Below, one piece after another: positions 8,627 through 15,748 of a stretch of DNA of 45,913 nt; position 1 is the stretch's first letter; each line of letters starts with the position of its first letter. Made by a program: the position numbers and the translations under genes. Origin of the DNA: Polycladomyces subterraneus (GTDB taxonomy: Bacteria; Bacillota; Bacilli; Thermoactinomycetales; JIR-001). The stretch covers positions 1-45,913 of the forward strand of contig NZ_JANRHH010000024.1 of the NCBI RefSeq assembly GCF_030433435.1, given 5' to 3'. The notes beneath the pieces were generated by a model. The model did not search any database, was not told the origin of the DNA, and saw nothing but the letters and a program-made list of their open reading frames with translations.

Positions 8627-8657
8627 GCCCCCGCTTATTAGCGGGGGCGATTTTTTT
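8627..8657 (+). terminator. Rho-independent terminator-like hairpin
   Basis: GCCCCCGC-ttatta-GCGGGGGC followed by GATTTTTTT on the plus strand. No plus-strand gene lies just upstream, so it may be a relic of the same IS1182-type end seen at 3151 and 5940. Confidence 0.6.
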
Positions 8658-8679
8658 CAACCTTGCTTTTTGATCGGAT

Positions 8680-10242
8680 TTAGTTACCGGTCGGTGCCGC
8701 GTAGTTGGCCGATTGAATATCCCAACCGTACACTTTGAACCCGTACAAGATCCACAGGCTCAACGGGTTGTCCTTTTTATCCGTGGTGTGCTGAGTGATG
8801 TACACCTCGGTCGGTGTTACTTTCGTCACCACAGCTGAATGGTCGATGTCGCCGTCGCCGTCCAGATCGGCCTGCACCACATCGCCGATTTTCAGGTCAA
8901 ACATCGACCGCACTGGTTTTGCGCGGAATTTCAGGTGCTTGTACAAGCTGTTGGCCACACCCCAAGAATAGGACGGTTTCTTATCGCTGTAATACCAGTA
9001 GTTCGTGTTTTTCCATTCCACTAATCCCCCCGCTTTCATCACCTGCGAAGCAAAATCGGTGCAATCGTACCAACAGCTGTAGCATCCGCCGCTGACCCGG
9101 CTGTAATAGCCATATTGCTCATTGTTCCGTTTGTTCCACCATTGGTACGCGTAATCACGTGCCGCTTGACGGTCGTAAGGGATCAGGCGGGACGAAGGTG
9201 CAGTACCCTCGTTTTGATCGTCTCCCGGTTGGGGTTGCACTGTTCCGCCGTCGTTGCTGTGCCCTTGCTCATTGGGCGCGGTGGAACCCGGTGCTTCCCC
9301 GGTCGGTGCGGTGCCTGATTGATCCGGAGCGCGTTGTTCCCGATCGGCGGTTCCTTGGTTGGGTTCACTTTGGTTGGTTTCACCATTGTTTTGATTCGGT
9401 GCTGTAGTTTCCCCCTGATTGCCTCCGGTCGCATTTTGCTGGTCATCGGTTGCAGGTTGTTCCGGAGTTGCAGTTTGTCCCGGATTGGTTTCCTGACCGC
9501 TTCTATCCGCCGGAGCTGGTTGGGTGGAGACACCTTCTCCCTCTTGTTGATCAGGGCTTTGTTTCGGTTGGGACTTCGGTTCGGACCCTTTGACCGTATC
9601 CGGAGACCCTTTCACTGATTCTTTGCCGGATTTCGGCGAGCGCTCCAGGGTCATGGGTAAATTCCCTTTTTTGTTCGGCAAAAGATCCCTCAGTTCCGCC
9701 AGTTCGGCTCCCGTCAATTTTTCACCGGCAGTCAGCTTCTTTTCCAACTCGTTGATCCGCTTGTTCTTCTCTTGGTCTTCATAGCGGTCCACGTCTCGGG
9801 CGTACTGAATGATCTTTTCTCGCTCTTCTTTGCTGTACGAAGCGAGATCCGTCGCCATCCCCTTGATGAAATCGCGGTATTTCGGATCATCCAGGTCTGG
9901 CTTGATGTCCAACTTATTCTTTTTGAGGCGATCTTCTGAGATTCGAATCGCTTCCTGGTGTTCGCGTTTGATCTCTTCCTTGTTGACCGAATAGTTGGCA
10001 TAATAAGAGAGCTTTTTCCCTTTTGCCTGCTGCCCGTCGGTATTCTCCTTAACCGCGGACAACTCCTCATCCAAGTTTTTCCCTTGATCCTCTGGTTCAT
10101 TCGTCACAGCCGTCATCGGTACCGACTCCGTCTTTTTGACCGATTTGGACGGTCCACCAAACAATGTGTCGGAAAAGGCATAAGCCGTTCCCAAGCCGAC
10201 AACGACCACCAACCCCATCAGGAACAAAACCTTTCTCTTCAA
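8680..10242 (-). CDS. Secreted or membrane-anchored amidase-domain protein with long Q/N/P/T-rich linker
   Basis: 520 residues. An N-terminal membrane segment (about 4-22) is followed by a charged helical region (about 80-190), a low-complexity Gln/Asn/Pro/Thr/Gly/Glu linker (about 200-350) and a C-terminal Amidase_6-type domain (about 352-515). That domain carries the probable catalytic pair C394 (DCTDFASQ) and H468 (DIDHSAVV), as in papain-like amidases of spore-formers. Likely role: cleavage of amide bonds in the cell wall or spore envelope. The start is TTG at 10242, because AGAAGGGG lies 8 bases before it on the minus strand and no ATG fits. Substrate unknown. Confidence 0.8.
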   Translation of the reverse strand: MKRKVLFLMGLVVVVGLGTAYAFSDTLFGGPSKSVKKTESVPMTAVTNEPEDQGKNLDEELSAVKENTDGQQAKGKKLSYYANYSVNKEEIKREHQEAIRISEDRLKKNKLDIKPDLDDPKYRDFIKGMATDLASYSKEEREKIIQYARDVDRYEDQEKNKRINELEKKLTAGEKLTGAELAELRDLLPNKKGNLPMTLERSPKSGKESVKGSPDTVKGSEPKSQPKQSPDQQEGEGVSTQPAPADRSGQETNPGQTATPEQPATDDQQNATGGNQGETTAPNQNNGETNQSEPNQGTADREQRAPDQSGTAPTGEAPGSTAPNEQGHSNDGGTVQPQPGDDQNEGTAPSSRLIPYDRQAARDYAYQWWNKRNNEQYGYYSRVSGGCYSCWYDCTDFASQVMKAGGLVEWKNTNYWYYSDKKPSYSWGVANSLYKHLKFRAKPVRSMFDLKIGDVVQADLDGDGDIDHSAVVTKVTPTEVYITQHTTDKKDNPLSLWILYGFKVYGWDIQSANYAAPTGN

Positions 10243-10461
10243 CCGTCCATCCCCTTCTCTTGAAAATATGAAATGATGGCTACGATTCTATCATATCTGC
10301 TCCATCTGACCAGTTCAATAGATTGAAAGAAGGACAAAAAATGGAGAATCTGTGGTGGAAGATTCAAGTGGAATTCCCCAGTGAAAGGTTTACAATTATC
10401 TTCTTTTATTCTAGAATCTGTCCACGGGTATATCGATTACGAAACACCCAGTCATACCCCC

Positions 10462-10490
10462 TTTACTTTTTATCTTAAGCGGAATAAAAT
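10462..10490 (+). promoter_or_regulatory. Sigma-A-type promoter of tetR-sugE
   Basis: TTTACT (10462-10467), 17-base spacer, TAAAAT (10485-10490). The start of transcription would fall inside the operator palindrome at 10494-10511. Confidence 0.6.
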
Positions 10491-10493
10491 TGT

Positions 10494-10511
10494 ACCTACC
10501 GAACGTTAGGT
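10494..10511. promoter_or_regulatory. TetR operator palindrome
   Basis: ACCTACCGAACGTTAGGT is an 18-base near-palindrome (ACCTA-C-CG / CG-T-TAGGT), typical of TetR-family operators. It covers the expected transcription start, so binding would block the tetR-sugE promoter and give autoregulation. Confidence 0.75.
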
Positions 10512-10523
10512 AGGTGACGTATA

Positions 10524-11126
10524 TTGTCCACCAAACAGCGTATTCAACAAGTCGCGATTCGCCTTTTTGCCGAACATGGCTACGAAGGCGCCTCCCTTTC
10601 GATGATCGCTCGGGAGGTGGGCATTCGAAAGCCTTCCATCTACGCTTTTTTTGAAAGCAAAGAGGCCTTGTTTCTGTCCGTCTTTGAAGAGATCATGAAG
10701 GCACATTTTGCCAATACACAGAAGTTGTTCGCTTCTTTGCGAGACAAAACGGTGGAAGAGCGATTGTACCAGCTGTTGACGAACGGCCTGACCTACGCAT
10801 CCGAACATGGTGACGCGTTTGCGTTTTACCAACGTGCCATGCTGTTCTCTCCTCCCGCTTTACATGAGAAGATCCGGGATCGGTTTTTAGAAGCCGAAAC
10901 CTGGTTGACAGACGTCCTGCGGGATTGCTTCAAAGAAGGAATCCAAACGGGCGTCATTCGCGAGACCAATCTTGATGACCTGATCGCCTCATTCCTTTGT
11001 TTGTTGGATGGCGTACTGATTCAGCTGTTCTACTACGGACCGGAAATGCTCCGCCGACGCATTGACGGCATTTGGCGGATCTACTGGCGGCAGGCATATT
11101 GGAAGTGGTGTGGGCCATCGGACTAA
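10524..11126 (+). CDS. TetR/AcrR family transcriptional regulator
   Basis: 200 residues. The N-terminal helix-turn-helix is clear (IQQVAIRLFAEHGYEGASLS, then MIAREVGIRKPSIYAFFESKEAL), followed by an all-helical ligand-binding domain. The start is TTG at 10524, with AGGTAGGTGA as the ribosome site; the site overlaps the operator. The last 55 bases overlap the efflux gene in another frame, so its C-terminus (after GIWRIYW) may have been altered by a small deletion that joined the two genes. Predicted repressor of the downstream SMR transporter, derepressed by a cationic or guanidinium-like compound. Confidence 0.88.
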   Translation: MSTKQRIQQVAIRLFAEHGYEGASLSMIAREVGIRKPSIYAFFESKEALFLSVFEEIMKAHFANTQKLFASLRDKTVEERLYQLLTNGLTYASEHGDAFAFYQRAMLFSPPALHEKIRDRFLEAETWLTDVLRDCFKEGIQTGVIRETNLDDLIASFLCLLDGVLIQLFYYGPEMLRRRIDGIWRIYWRQAYWKWCGPSD

Positions 11127-11374
11127 AGTATCAAAAAACGATCCCGTCTGCTGTGACCATCGGGAGCATGATCGGCAGTTTTTTGTTGTTATCCACCTCA
11201 TTGAAAACGTTGCCTGTCGGCACAGCGTATGCCATATGGACGGGGATCGGGGCGGCAGGTACGGTATTGGTGGGTATGTTGTTTTTTGGAGAGCCCAAAA
11301 CCGCGCTCCGATTGGTATTTTTGATGTTGATCGTCAGCGGAATTGTGGGACTCAAACTGACATCGGCTCATTGA
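11072..11374 (+). CDS. sugE: SMR family efflux transporter, SugE/guanidinium-exporter type
   Basis: 100 residues, four membrane helices. The first helix contains the essential glutamate (E11 in AAGILEVVWAIGLKY) and the second helix the family motif LPVGTAYAIWTGIGAAGTVL, matching the SugE/Gdx subgroup rather than EmrE. The start is TTG at 11072, two residues shorter than usual, and lies inside tetR; no separate ribosome site is obvious, so translation may depend on tetR. SMR proteins work as dimers and export guanidinium or quaternary ammonium ions by proton exchange. Many SugE genes sit under guanidine riboswitches; here a TetR repressor is used instead. Confidence 0.88.
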   Translation: MADLLAAGILEVVWAIGLKYQKTIPSAVTIGSMIGSFLLLSTSLKTLPVGTAYAIWTGIGAAGTVLVGMLFFGEPKTALRLVFLMLIVSGIVGLKLTSAH

Positions 11375-11578
11375 AGCAGTTCAGCAGATTTTACCGTTTT
11401 CCAACCGAGGATTTATATTGTTCGAGACTGATCACTGCACCCGTGCTGAGTAAGCGGTAAAGGGGTAAGGTCTTGTAAGGCTGGATACAAGTCATCGCGG
11501 CTCTTCTCCGTCTCTTCTTGGACCATGCCAACCGATGCCGATCCCGTCAGGTGTAGCGACGTGATCCGCTGTTGTCAA

Positions 11579-11648
11579 AATACAGGCCGTAAGTAAAGGG
11601 GCAACTTTACTTACGGCCGCAGGCCCACGGTGGGGCAGTCCTGTATGT
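11579..11648. other. Nested stem structure in intergenic gap
   Basis: A perfect 14-base stem GGCCGTAAGTAAAG (11585-11598) / CTTTACTTACGGCC (11605-11618) with a 6-base loop lies inside a weaker outer pairing ATACAGG / CCTGTAT. No T-run follows on either strand, so it is not a normal terminator. It lies in the 324-base gap between the SMR gene and sigK, which are convergent. No known RNA family was recognised. Confidence 0.5.
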
Positions 11649-11698
11649 TCCTATTGCTCTATGCTACCTGTTTGGGAAAATCAACACAACAATCGCAG

Positions 11699-12403
11699 CT
11701 ACTGACCACTCTTTACCCGGTAAAACTCGTGAAACAGCTTGATGAGTGCCCGCTTCTCAATCCGTGACACATACGAGCGTGAGATCCCCAGCTCTTTCGC
11801 GATCTCCCGTTGCGTTTTCTCATCCTCCCCGCTCAACCCGAACCTGCTTTTAATCACTTCTTGCTCCCGTTCATCCAAGATATGCAGATGACCGTAAATT
11901 TTCTTCTTCTCGATCTTCATCTGTACCAAATCCATCACTTCATCCCGTTCGGTACCCAATACATCAATGAGGGTGATTTCATTCCCCTCTTTGTCGGTTC
12001 CGATCGGGTCGTGCAGGGAGACATCTTTCCTGGCCTTTTTGAGCGACCGCAGATGCATCAGAATCTCATTCTCAATGCATCGTGCTGCATAGGTGGCCAA
12101 TTTGGTGCCCTTGTCAGTTTGGTAGGACTCAATGGCCTTGATGAGACCGATCGTACCGATGGAAATCAGGTCTTCCGAATCCTCTCCCGTATTTTCGAAC
12201 TTTTTAACGATGTGGGCAACCAACCGCAAATTGTGTTCGATCAAGGTGTTGCGTGCTTTCTTATCCCCTTGGGCCATGAGCCTGAGATGCTTTTCTTCCT
12301 CCTCTTCCGAGAGAGGTTGGGGAAATGCATTGTTTTTGATGTACGAGACAAACAGAACTGCTTCCCTCAGCATCATTGCCAAAGCCGCCAATATTTCTGG
12401 CAC
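11699..12403 (-). CDS. sigK: Sporulation sigma factor SigK (pro-sigma-K)
   Basis: 234 residues. It closely follows the SigK pattern: a hydrophobic pro-sequence (about 1-20, [21 protein letters not shown]) then [10 protein letters not shown], region 2 ([20 protein letters not shown] ... [20 protein letters not shown]) and region 4 ([20 protein letters not shown]). In sporulation it directs late mother-cell transcription after the pro-sequence is clipped by SpoIVFB. The start is GTG at 12403, with GGAGGTG 8 bases before it. The gene is continuous, with no skin-like element splitting it. Confidence 0.95.
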   Translation of the reverse strand: MPEILAALAMMLREAVLFVSYIKNNAFPQPLSEEEEEKHLRLMAQGDKKARNTLIEHNLRLVAHIVKKFENTGEDSEDLISIGTIGLIKAIESYQTDKGTKLATYAARCIENEILMHLRSLKKARKDVSLHDPIGTDKEGNEITLIDVLGTERDEVMDLVQMKIEKKKIYGHLHILDEREQEVIKSRFGLSGEDEKTQREIAKELGISRSYVSRIEKRALIKLFHEFYRVKSGQ

Positions 12404-12502
12404 GCGATCCACACCTCCGTCCACATTCCCTTCGCAGGTATTCTTAGCTATATGTACGGATGATTAGGCGCGTGCCTGTACGGGGGAAATCAACCAGAAA
12501 GA

Positions 12503-12532
12503 AAAGCTTCCCGGAGATTTCCGGGAAGCTTT
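12503..12532 (-). terminator. Terminator of the serine hydrolase gene
   Basis: Perfect 13-base arms AAAGCTTCCCGGA / TCCGGGAAGCTTT with a GATT loop, followed on the minus strand by TCTTTTCTTTC. It lies 44 bases past the stop at 12576 and upstream of sigK. Confidence 0.85.
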
Positions 12533-12575
12533 ACAGATTTGGGTCAATTGAGTCCCTCAGTTATGGACGAGGTTG

Positions 12576-14240
12576 TCAATAACCGCGCAATTTCCACTCA
12601 TCGGATGACCACTCCAGCGGGATTACTTTCCCGTTTTCATCCGTCACCACCGGGTTTTGCACATACCAACCGCGGCCGTTGCCATAGGTGTCCGTATGAT
12701 AACGGAAACGGACATAACGTGTCTGAGCGGGCAACGTCAATGTGATACGACGCCACTCCCCACTTCCGCTTATCGGCGAATCGATGGCGGTCCAGTTGGT
12801 ACCGTCCGCTGACACTTCCACCACTCCCTTATCAAGGTCCGGTTGGATGCGATACCACGTCGAGAATGAGAGCGTATGAGGCTGCTCTGACGGATCCAAC
12901 TTGCCGGATGTCAGCAGACGGTCGAGATTGTCACCGTATCCGGAAAACCATGCTTCCTCTTTTCCGGGCAGGTTGACAGGGATCGCATCGGCCACGAATC
13001 GGGCGAATTGCCGGCGAACCGGGTTGGTGGAGACCGTTTGACGGGTAGGATGGACACGATTGGTTAACAAAATGGCGATCACACCGTTAGCTCGGTCGAC
13101 AACCAATGAGGTGCCGGTATAGCCGGTGTGCCCCATCGTACGGGGAGAGGCCAATGCATCCATATACCAATGTTGGTTCAGCTCCCATCCCAGACCGTGA
13201 TCCTGACCCGGAAACGCCTCGTTTTGATTGTCCTCCATCAGTTTCACCGTTTCCGGGCGGAGAATGCGTTTGCCACCATAGGCACCTTTGTTCAGGATCA
13301 TCTGGCCCAACACCGCCAAATCGCGTGCCGTGGAGAAAACACCGGCATGACCGGCCACTCCTCCCAATGCCCAGGCGTTTTCATCGTGAACCTGCCCCCA
13401 CACCAATCCCCGACCTGTCCACGGCTGATACTCGGTGGCGGCGATCCGATCCTTCAGCTCGGCCGGAGGATTGTACATCGTGTCCTTCATCCCCAATGGC
13501 GCGGTGATCTGTTCCCTGACAAACTGATCCAGCCGCTCACCGGACAATCGCTCCACCAACGCGCCCAACGTGATCAGGTTTAAATCGGAGTACACGTAGG
13601 TGGTTCCTGGTTCATGATCCAACGGATGCGTCAGCACATATCGCAATCGGTCTTCCCTGCTTCCGGGCACCTTGTACAGAGGTGTGAGCGGCCCAGGACG
13701 AAAACCGGACGTGTGCGTCATCAGCTGACGAATCGTCACCTTCTCCTTGCCGTTTTGCGCAAATTCCGGCAAGTAGCGGGCCACCGGGTCATCCAAGTGG
13801 AATTTCCCCTGTTCATATAATTTCATGGCCGCTACTACCGTAAAGATTTTGCTGATGGAAGCAAGATCGAAGATCGTGTTCGGACGCATCGGCAGAGGAT
13901 GTTCCATCACCGTTCCCTTATCATCAAGGTACCGGGCGGCATCACCGTATGCGGTATGCTTGACCACACCACCGCTTCTGGCCACCAACACCACCGCTCC
14001 GGGCATGACGCGATCGGCGATGGATTGTTGAATGAAAGCATCCACGTCGTCGAGCGACGTTTTCCTCATCCCGACAGATTCCGGTGTTGCGGGATGCAGG
14101 ACGGGGGCAAACGGAGCGGGATGTTCCCATGTAAACGGCGTGTTTACCCTGTCCGGTTGATGCGCCTGTGCAGGAAGCGGGAGCAGCAGGCTCAATCCCA
14201 CCAAGATGGAACATGCTCGTTTCCACCATCTGTGCAACAT
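12576..14240 (-). CDS. Secreted serine hydrolase, beta-lactamase class C/PBP4* type, with C-terminal beta-sandwich-like domain
   Basis: 554 residues. It has a signal peptide (about 1-26, cut after PAQA), then a beta-lactamase-fold domain (about 50-420) with S128-x-x-K131 (SISK), a YSD motif in place of YSN (TYVYSDLNLITLG) and HTGYTGTS near 375-382 in place of KTG. The last ~110 residues (from about HTLSFSTWYRIQPDL) contain DGTNWTAID and TRYVRFRYHTDTYGNGRGW, resembling a jelly-roll or MAM-like carbohydrate or adhesion module. Likely a D-alanyl-D-alanine peptidase or esterase acting outside the cell. The ATG at 14240 follows a weak ribosome site. Confidence 0.82.
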   Translation of the reverse strand: MLHRWWKRACSILVGLSLLLPLPAQAHQPDRVNTPFTWEHPAPFAPVLHPATPESVGMRKTSLDDVDAFIQQSIADRVMPGAVVLVARSGGVVKHTAYGDAARYLDDKGTVMEHPLPMRPNTIFDLASISKIFTVVAAMKLYEQGKFHLDDPVARYLPEFAQNGKEKVTIRQLMTHTSGFRPGPLTPLYKVPGSREDRLRYVLTHPLDHEPGTTYVYSDLNLITLGALVERLSGERLDQFVREQITAPLGMKDTMYNPPAELKDRIAATEYQPWTGRGLVWGQVHDENAWALGGVAGHAGVFSTARDLAVLGQMILNKGAYGGKRILRPETVKLMEDNQNEAFPGQDHGLGWELNQHWYMDALASPRTMGHTGYTGTSLVVDRANGVIAILLTNRVHPTRQTVSTNPVRRQFARFVADAIPVNLPGKEEAWFSGYGDNLDRLLTSGKLDPSEQPHTLSFSTWYRIQPDLDKGVVEVSADGTNWTAIDSPISGSGEWRRITLTLPAQTRYVRFRYHTDTYGNGRGWYVQNPVVTDENGKVIPLEWSSDEWKLRGY

Positions 14241-14464
14241 TTTGTCAAAGGCCCCTCTCTATGGGTCGAGTTATCTCTATATTATCAGAAAATAGATAAA
14301 ATAACATGCAAATCTGTTACTCAATTTGAATCAACAATCTCCCCGAAAGAGAGAGTTGTTCATCGCCTATGATGTGAGTGGCAGCCGTTTCCGGTTGATC
14401 AAACAGGTGGGTAGTGATACGTCTAGCTGTGAGAAGGGTAACCCTCCCGGTAAGCAACCTTTTC
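14241..14464. other. Intergenic stretch with no supported gene
   Basis: AT-rich near 14280-14340. A short open stretch on the plus strand at about 14350-14470 reads as IAYDVSGSRFRLIKQV but has no start context and ends at the repeat, so it could be a gene remnant. I do not call it. Confidence 0.4.
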
Positions 14465-14685
14465 GCTAGAGCGTGTCAGGCAAATCCGTGAAAGAGCAAA
14501 TGCTTTTCCGGATGAGCGAAGACCTAAGTCCGGCCGAGCGAATACCCGGAAAGCGTAGGAATGAAATCGCGGGCAATTTCCTCTAAGCGAAGCGTACTTT
14601 GCCCGCGTCCTGCGCTCCGGGTTGGAACGACCATAATCTGCTTCCTTGCAGGGCACAGGTGGAACGAGCCGGGAAGGTACATCCC
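14465..14685 (-). repeat. MITE-like intergenic repeat, copy 2
   Basis: It starts CTAGAGCGTGTCAGGCAAATCC and carries the shared core ATGAAATCGCGGGCAATTTC, CTCTAAGCGAAGCGTACTTT and CTGCTTCCTTGCAGGGCACAGG. The far terminal repeat is degenerate (GGGAAGGTACATCC). Opposite orientation to copy 1. It lies between the start of the serine hydrolase gene and the end of the AEC transporter gene. Confidence 0.75.
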
Positions 14686-14752
14686 CTTATGATCCACAGC
14701 AGATGAGGGAGCAACTTTCACAGTATTTCCTCCACACACCCATTCCTCACCA

Positions 14753-15643
14753 TCAGCGCAGCATCCCGAGCACCACTGTCAAACTGACCGCACTGATCAC
14801 GGTGCTCAACAGGGTGATGCCCGAAACCAGTTTGGGTTCACTGCCGAATTGCAACGAATACATCGTCGTATTAGCGGCTGAAGGCATAGCCGCAGCCACC
14901 ACCATCACCTGCTTGAGCAGCGGATCCACTGGCAACCAAGTGGCGATGAACCAAGCGATGACAGGAGAGAGGATCAAACGCGACAAAAGTGAGAAACCGA
15001 CTTTCTCCCAGTCGAGACGGTTGAGCGGAATTTCGGCCAATTGCATACCCAAGGCCAACATGATCGTGGGAATGGCCGCGTCCGCTACGAAGTCGATCAC
15101 CTGCAACAGACTGCGGGGTACTTCCCAACCCCAGGCATTCCACGAAAGCCCCAGCAAAGCGGCATGGATGATCGGCATTTTAACCACGGACGAAATCGCC
15201 TGTCCCCCCACCGCGCTCCCTTTTGCCGCATAATAGACGCCGAGCGTGCTCATCAAGATCGTTTGCACCACCATGATCACAATGGCGTAATGCAAGCCGG
15301 CCTGACCAAACGCAAACAAAATGACGGGAACGCCCAAGTTGCCGTTGTTCATAAACGCAGTGGCCAAAATCAATCCGCTTTCTTCCGATCTTGTATACCC
15401 CCTGATCCGGGACGTGATTTTCACGCAGCCGATCAAGATCAGGCAGAGTGCCAGCGAGTAGACGGTGACATAAATGTACTGTCGATCAATGTCCGCCGCA
15501 TACAAGGTTCGAAAAACCAACAACGGCGACATCAGATACAGCGAAGCCGTAGACAGGGATCGCACATCCAGCCGCAAACGCTTCTGACCCACATAACCCA
15601 AGGCAAAGATCAGAAAAACCGGAAGAATTACTTGAACAAACAT
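14753..15643 (-). CDS. AEC family transporter (auxin efflux carrier/malate permease-like)
   Basis: 296 residues with about ten hydrophobic helices in the two five-helix halves usual for the family, including LATAFMNNGNLGVPVILFAF, which matches the conserved Asn-Gly-Asn-x-G-x-P crossover motif, and AMPSAANTTMYS near the C-terminus. Members move organic anions such as malate across the cytoplasmic membrane; the substrate here is not predictable. The ATG at 15643 has GGAGTGGGAG upstream. It stands alone, downstream of a PBP gene that has its own terminator. Confidence 0.85.
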   Translation of the reverse strand: MFVQVILPVFLIFALGYVGQKRLRLDVRSLSTASLYLMSPLLVFRTLYAADIDRQYIYVTVYSLALCLILIGCVKITSRIRGYTRSEESGLILATAFMNNGNLGVPVILFAFGQAGLHYAIVIMVVQTILMSTLGVYYAAKGSAVGGQAISSVVKMPIIHAALLGLSWNAWGWEVPRSLLQVIDFVADAAIPTIMLALGMQLAEIPLNRLDWEKVGFSLLSRLILSPVIAWFIATWLPVDPLLKQVMVVAAAMPSAANTTMYSLQFGSEPKLVSGITLLSTVISAVSLTVVLGMLR

Positions 15644-15702
15644 GCCTCTCCCACTCCTGCGAAAAAATCGGATGTTTCTATCTTATCAAAGAAACACCAT
15701 CA

Positions 15703-15738
15703 GAAAAATCGACGCACCGGGGAACTTGCCGATGCGTC
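15703..15738 (-). terminator. Terminator after the PBP gene
   Basis: On the minus strand, GACGCATCGG pairs with CCGGTGCGTC (one bulge) and is followed by GATTTTTC. It lies 11 bases past the PBP stop. Confidence 0.65.
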
Positions 15739-15748
15739 CATACCTTCT

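Noticed and set aside
11400-11580. A minus-strand open stretch reading SLHLTGSASVGMVQEETEKS and DDLYPALQDLTPLPL
   Set aside because: It looks protein-like but has no start codon with a ribosome site and no family I recognise; it could be a gene remnant or chance.
14350-14470. Plus-strand stretch IAYDVSGSRFRLIKQV, at first thought to resemble the N-terminus of Cas2
   Set aside because: It is too short, lacks a start, has no further Cas2-like motifs, and no CRISPR array is nearby.
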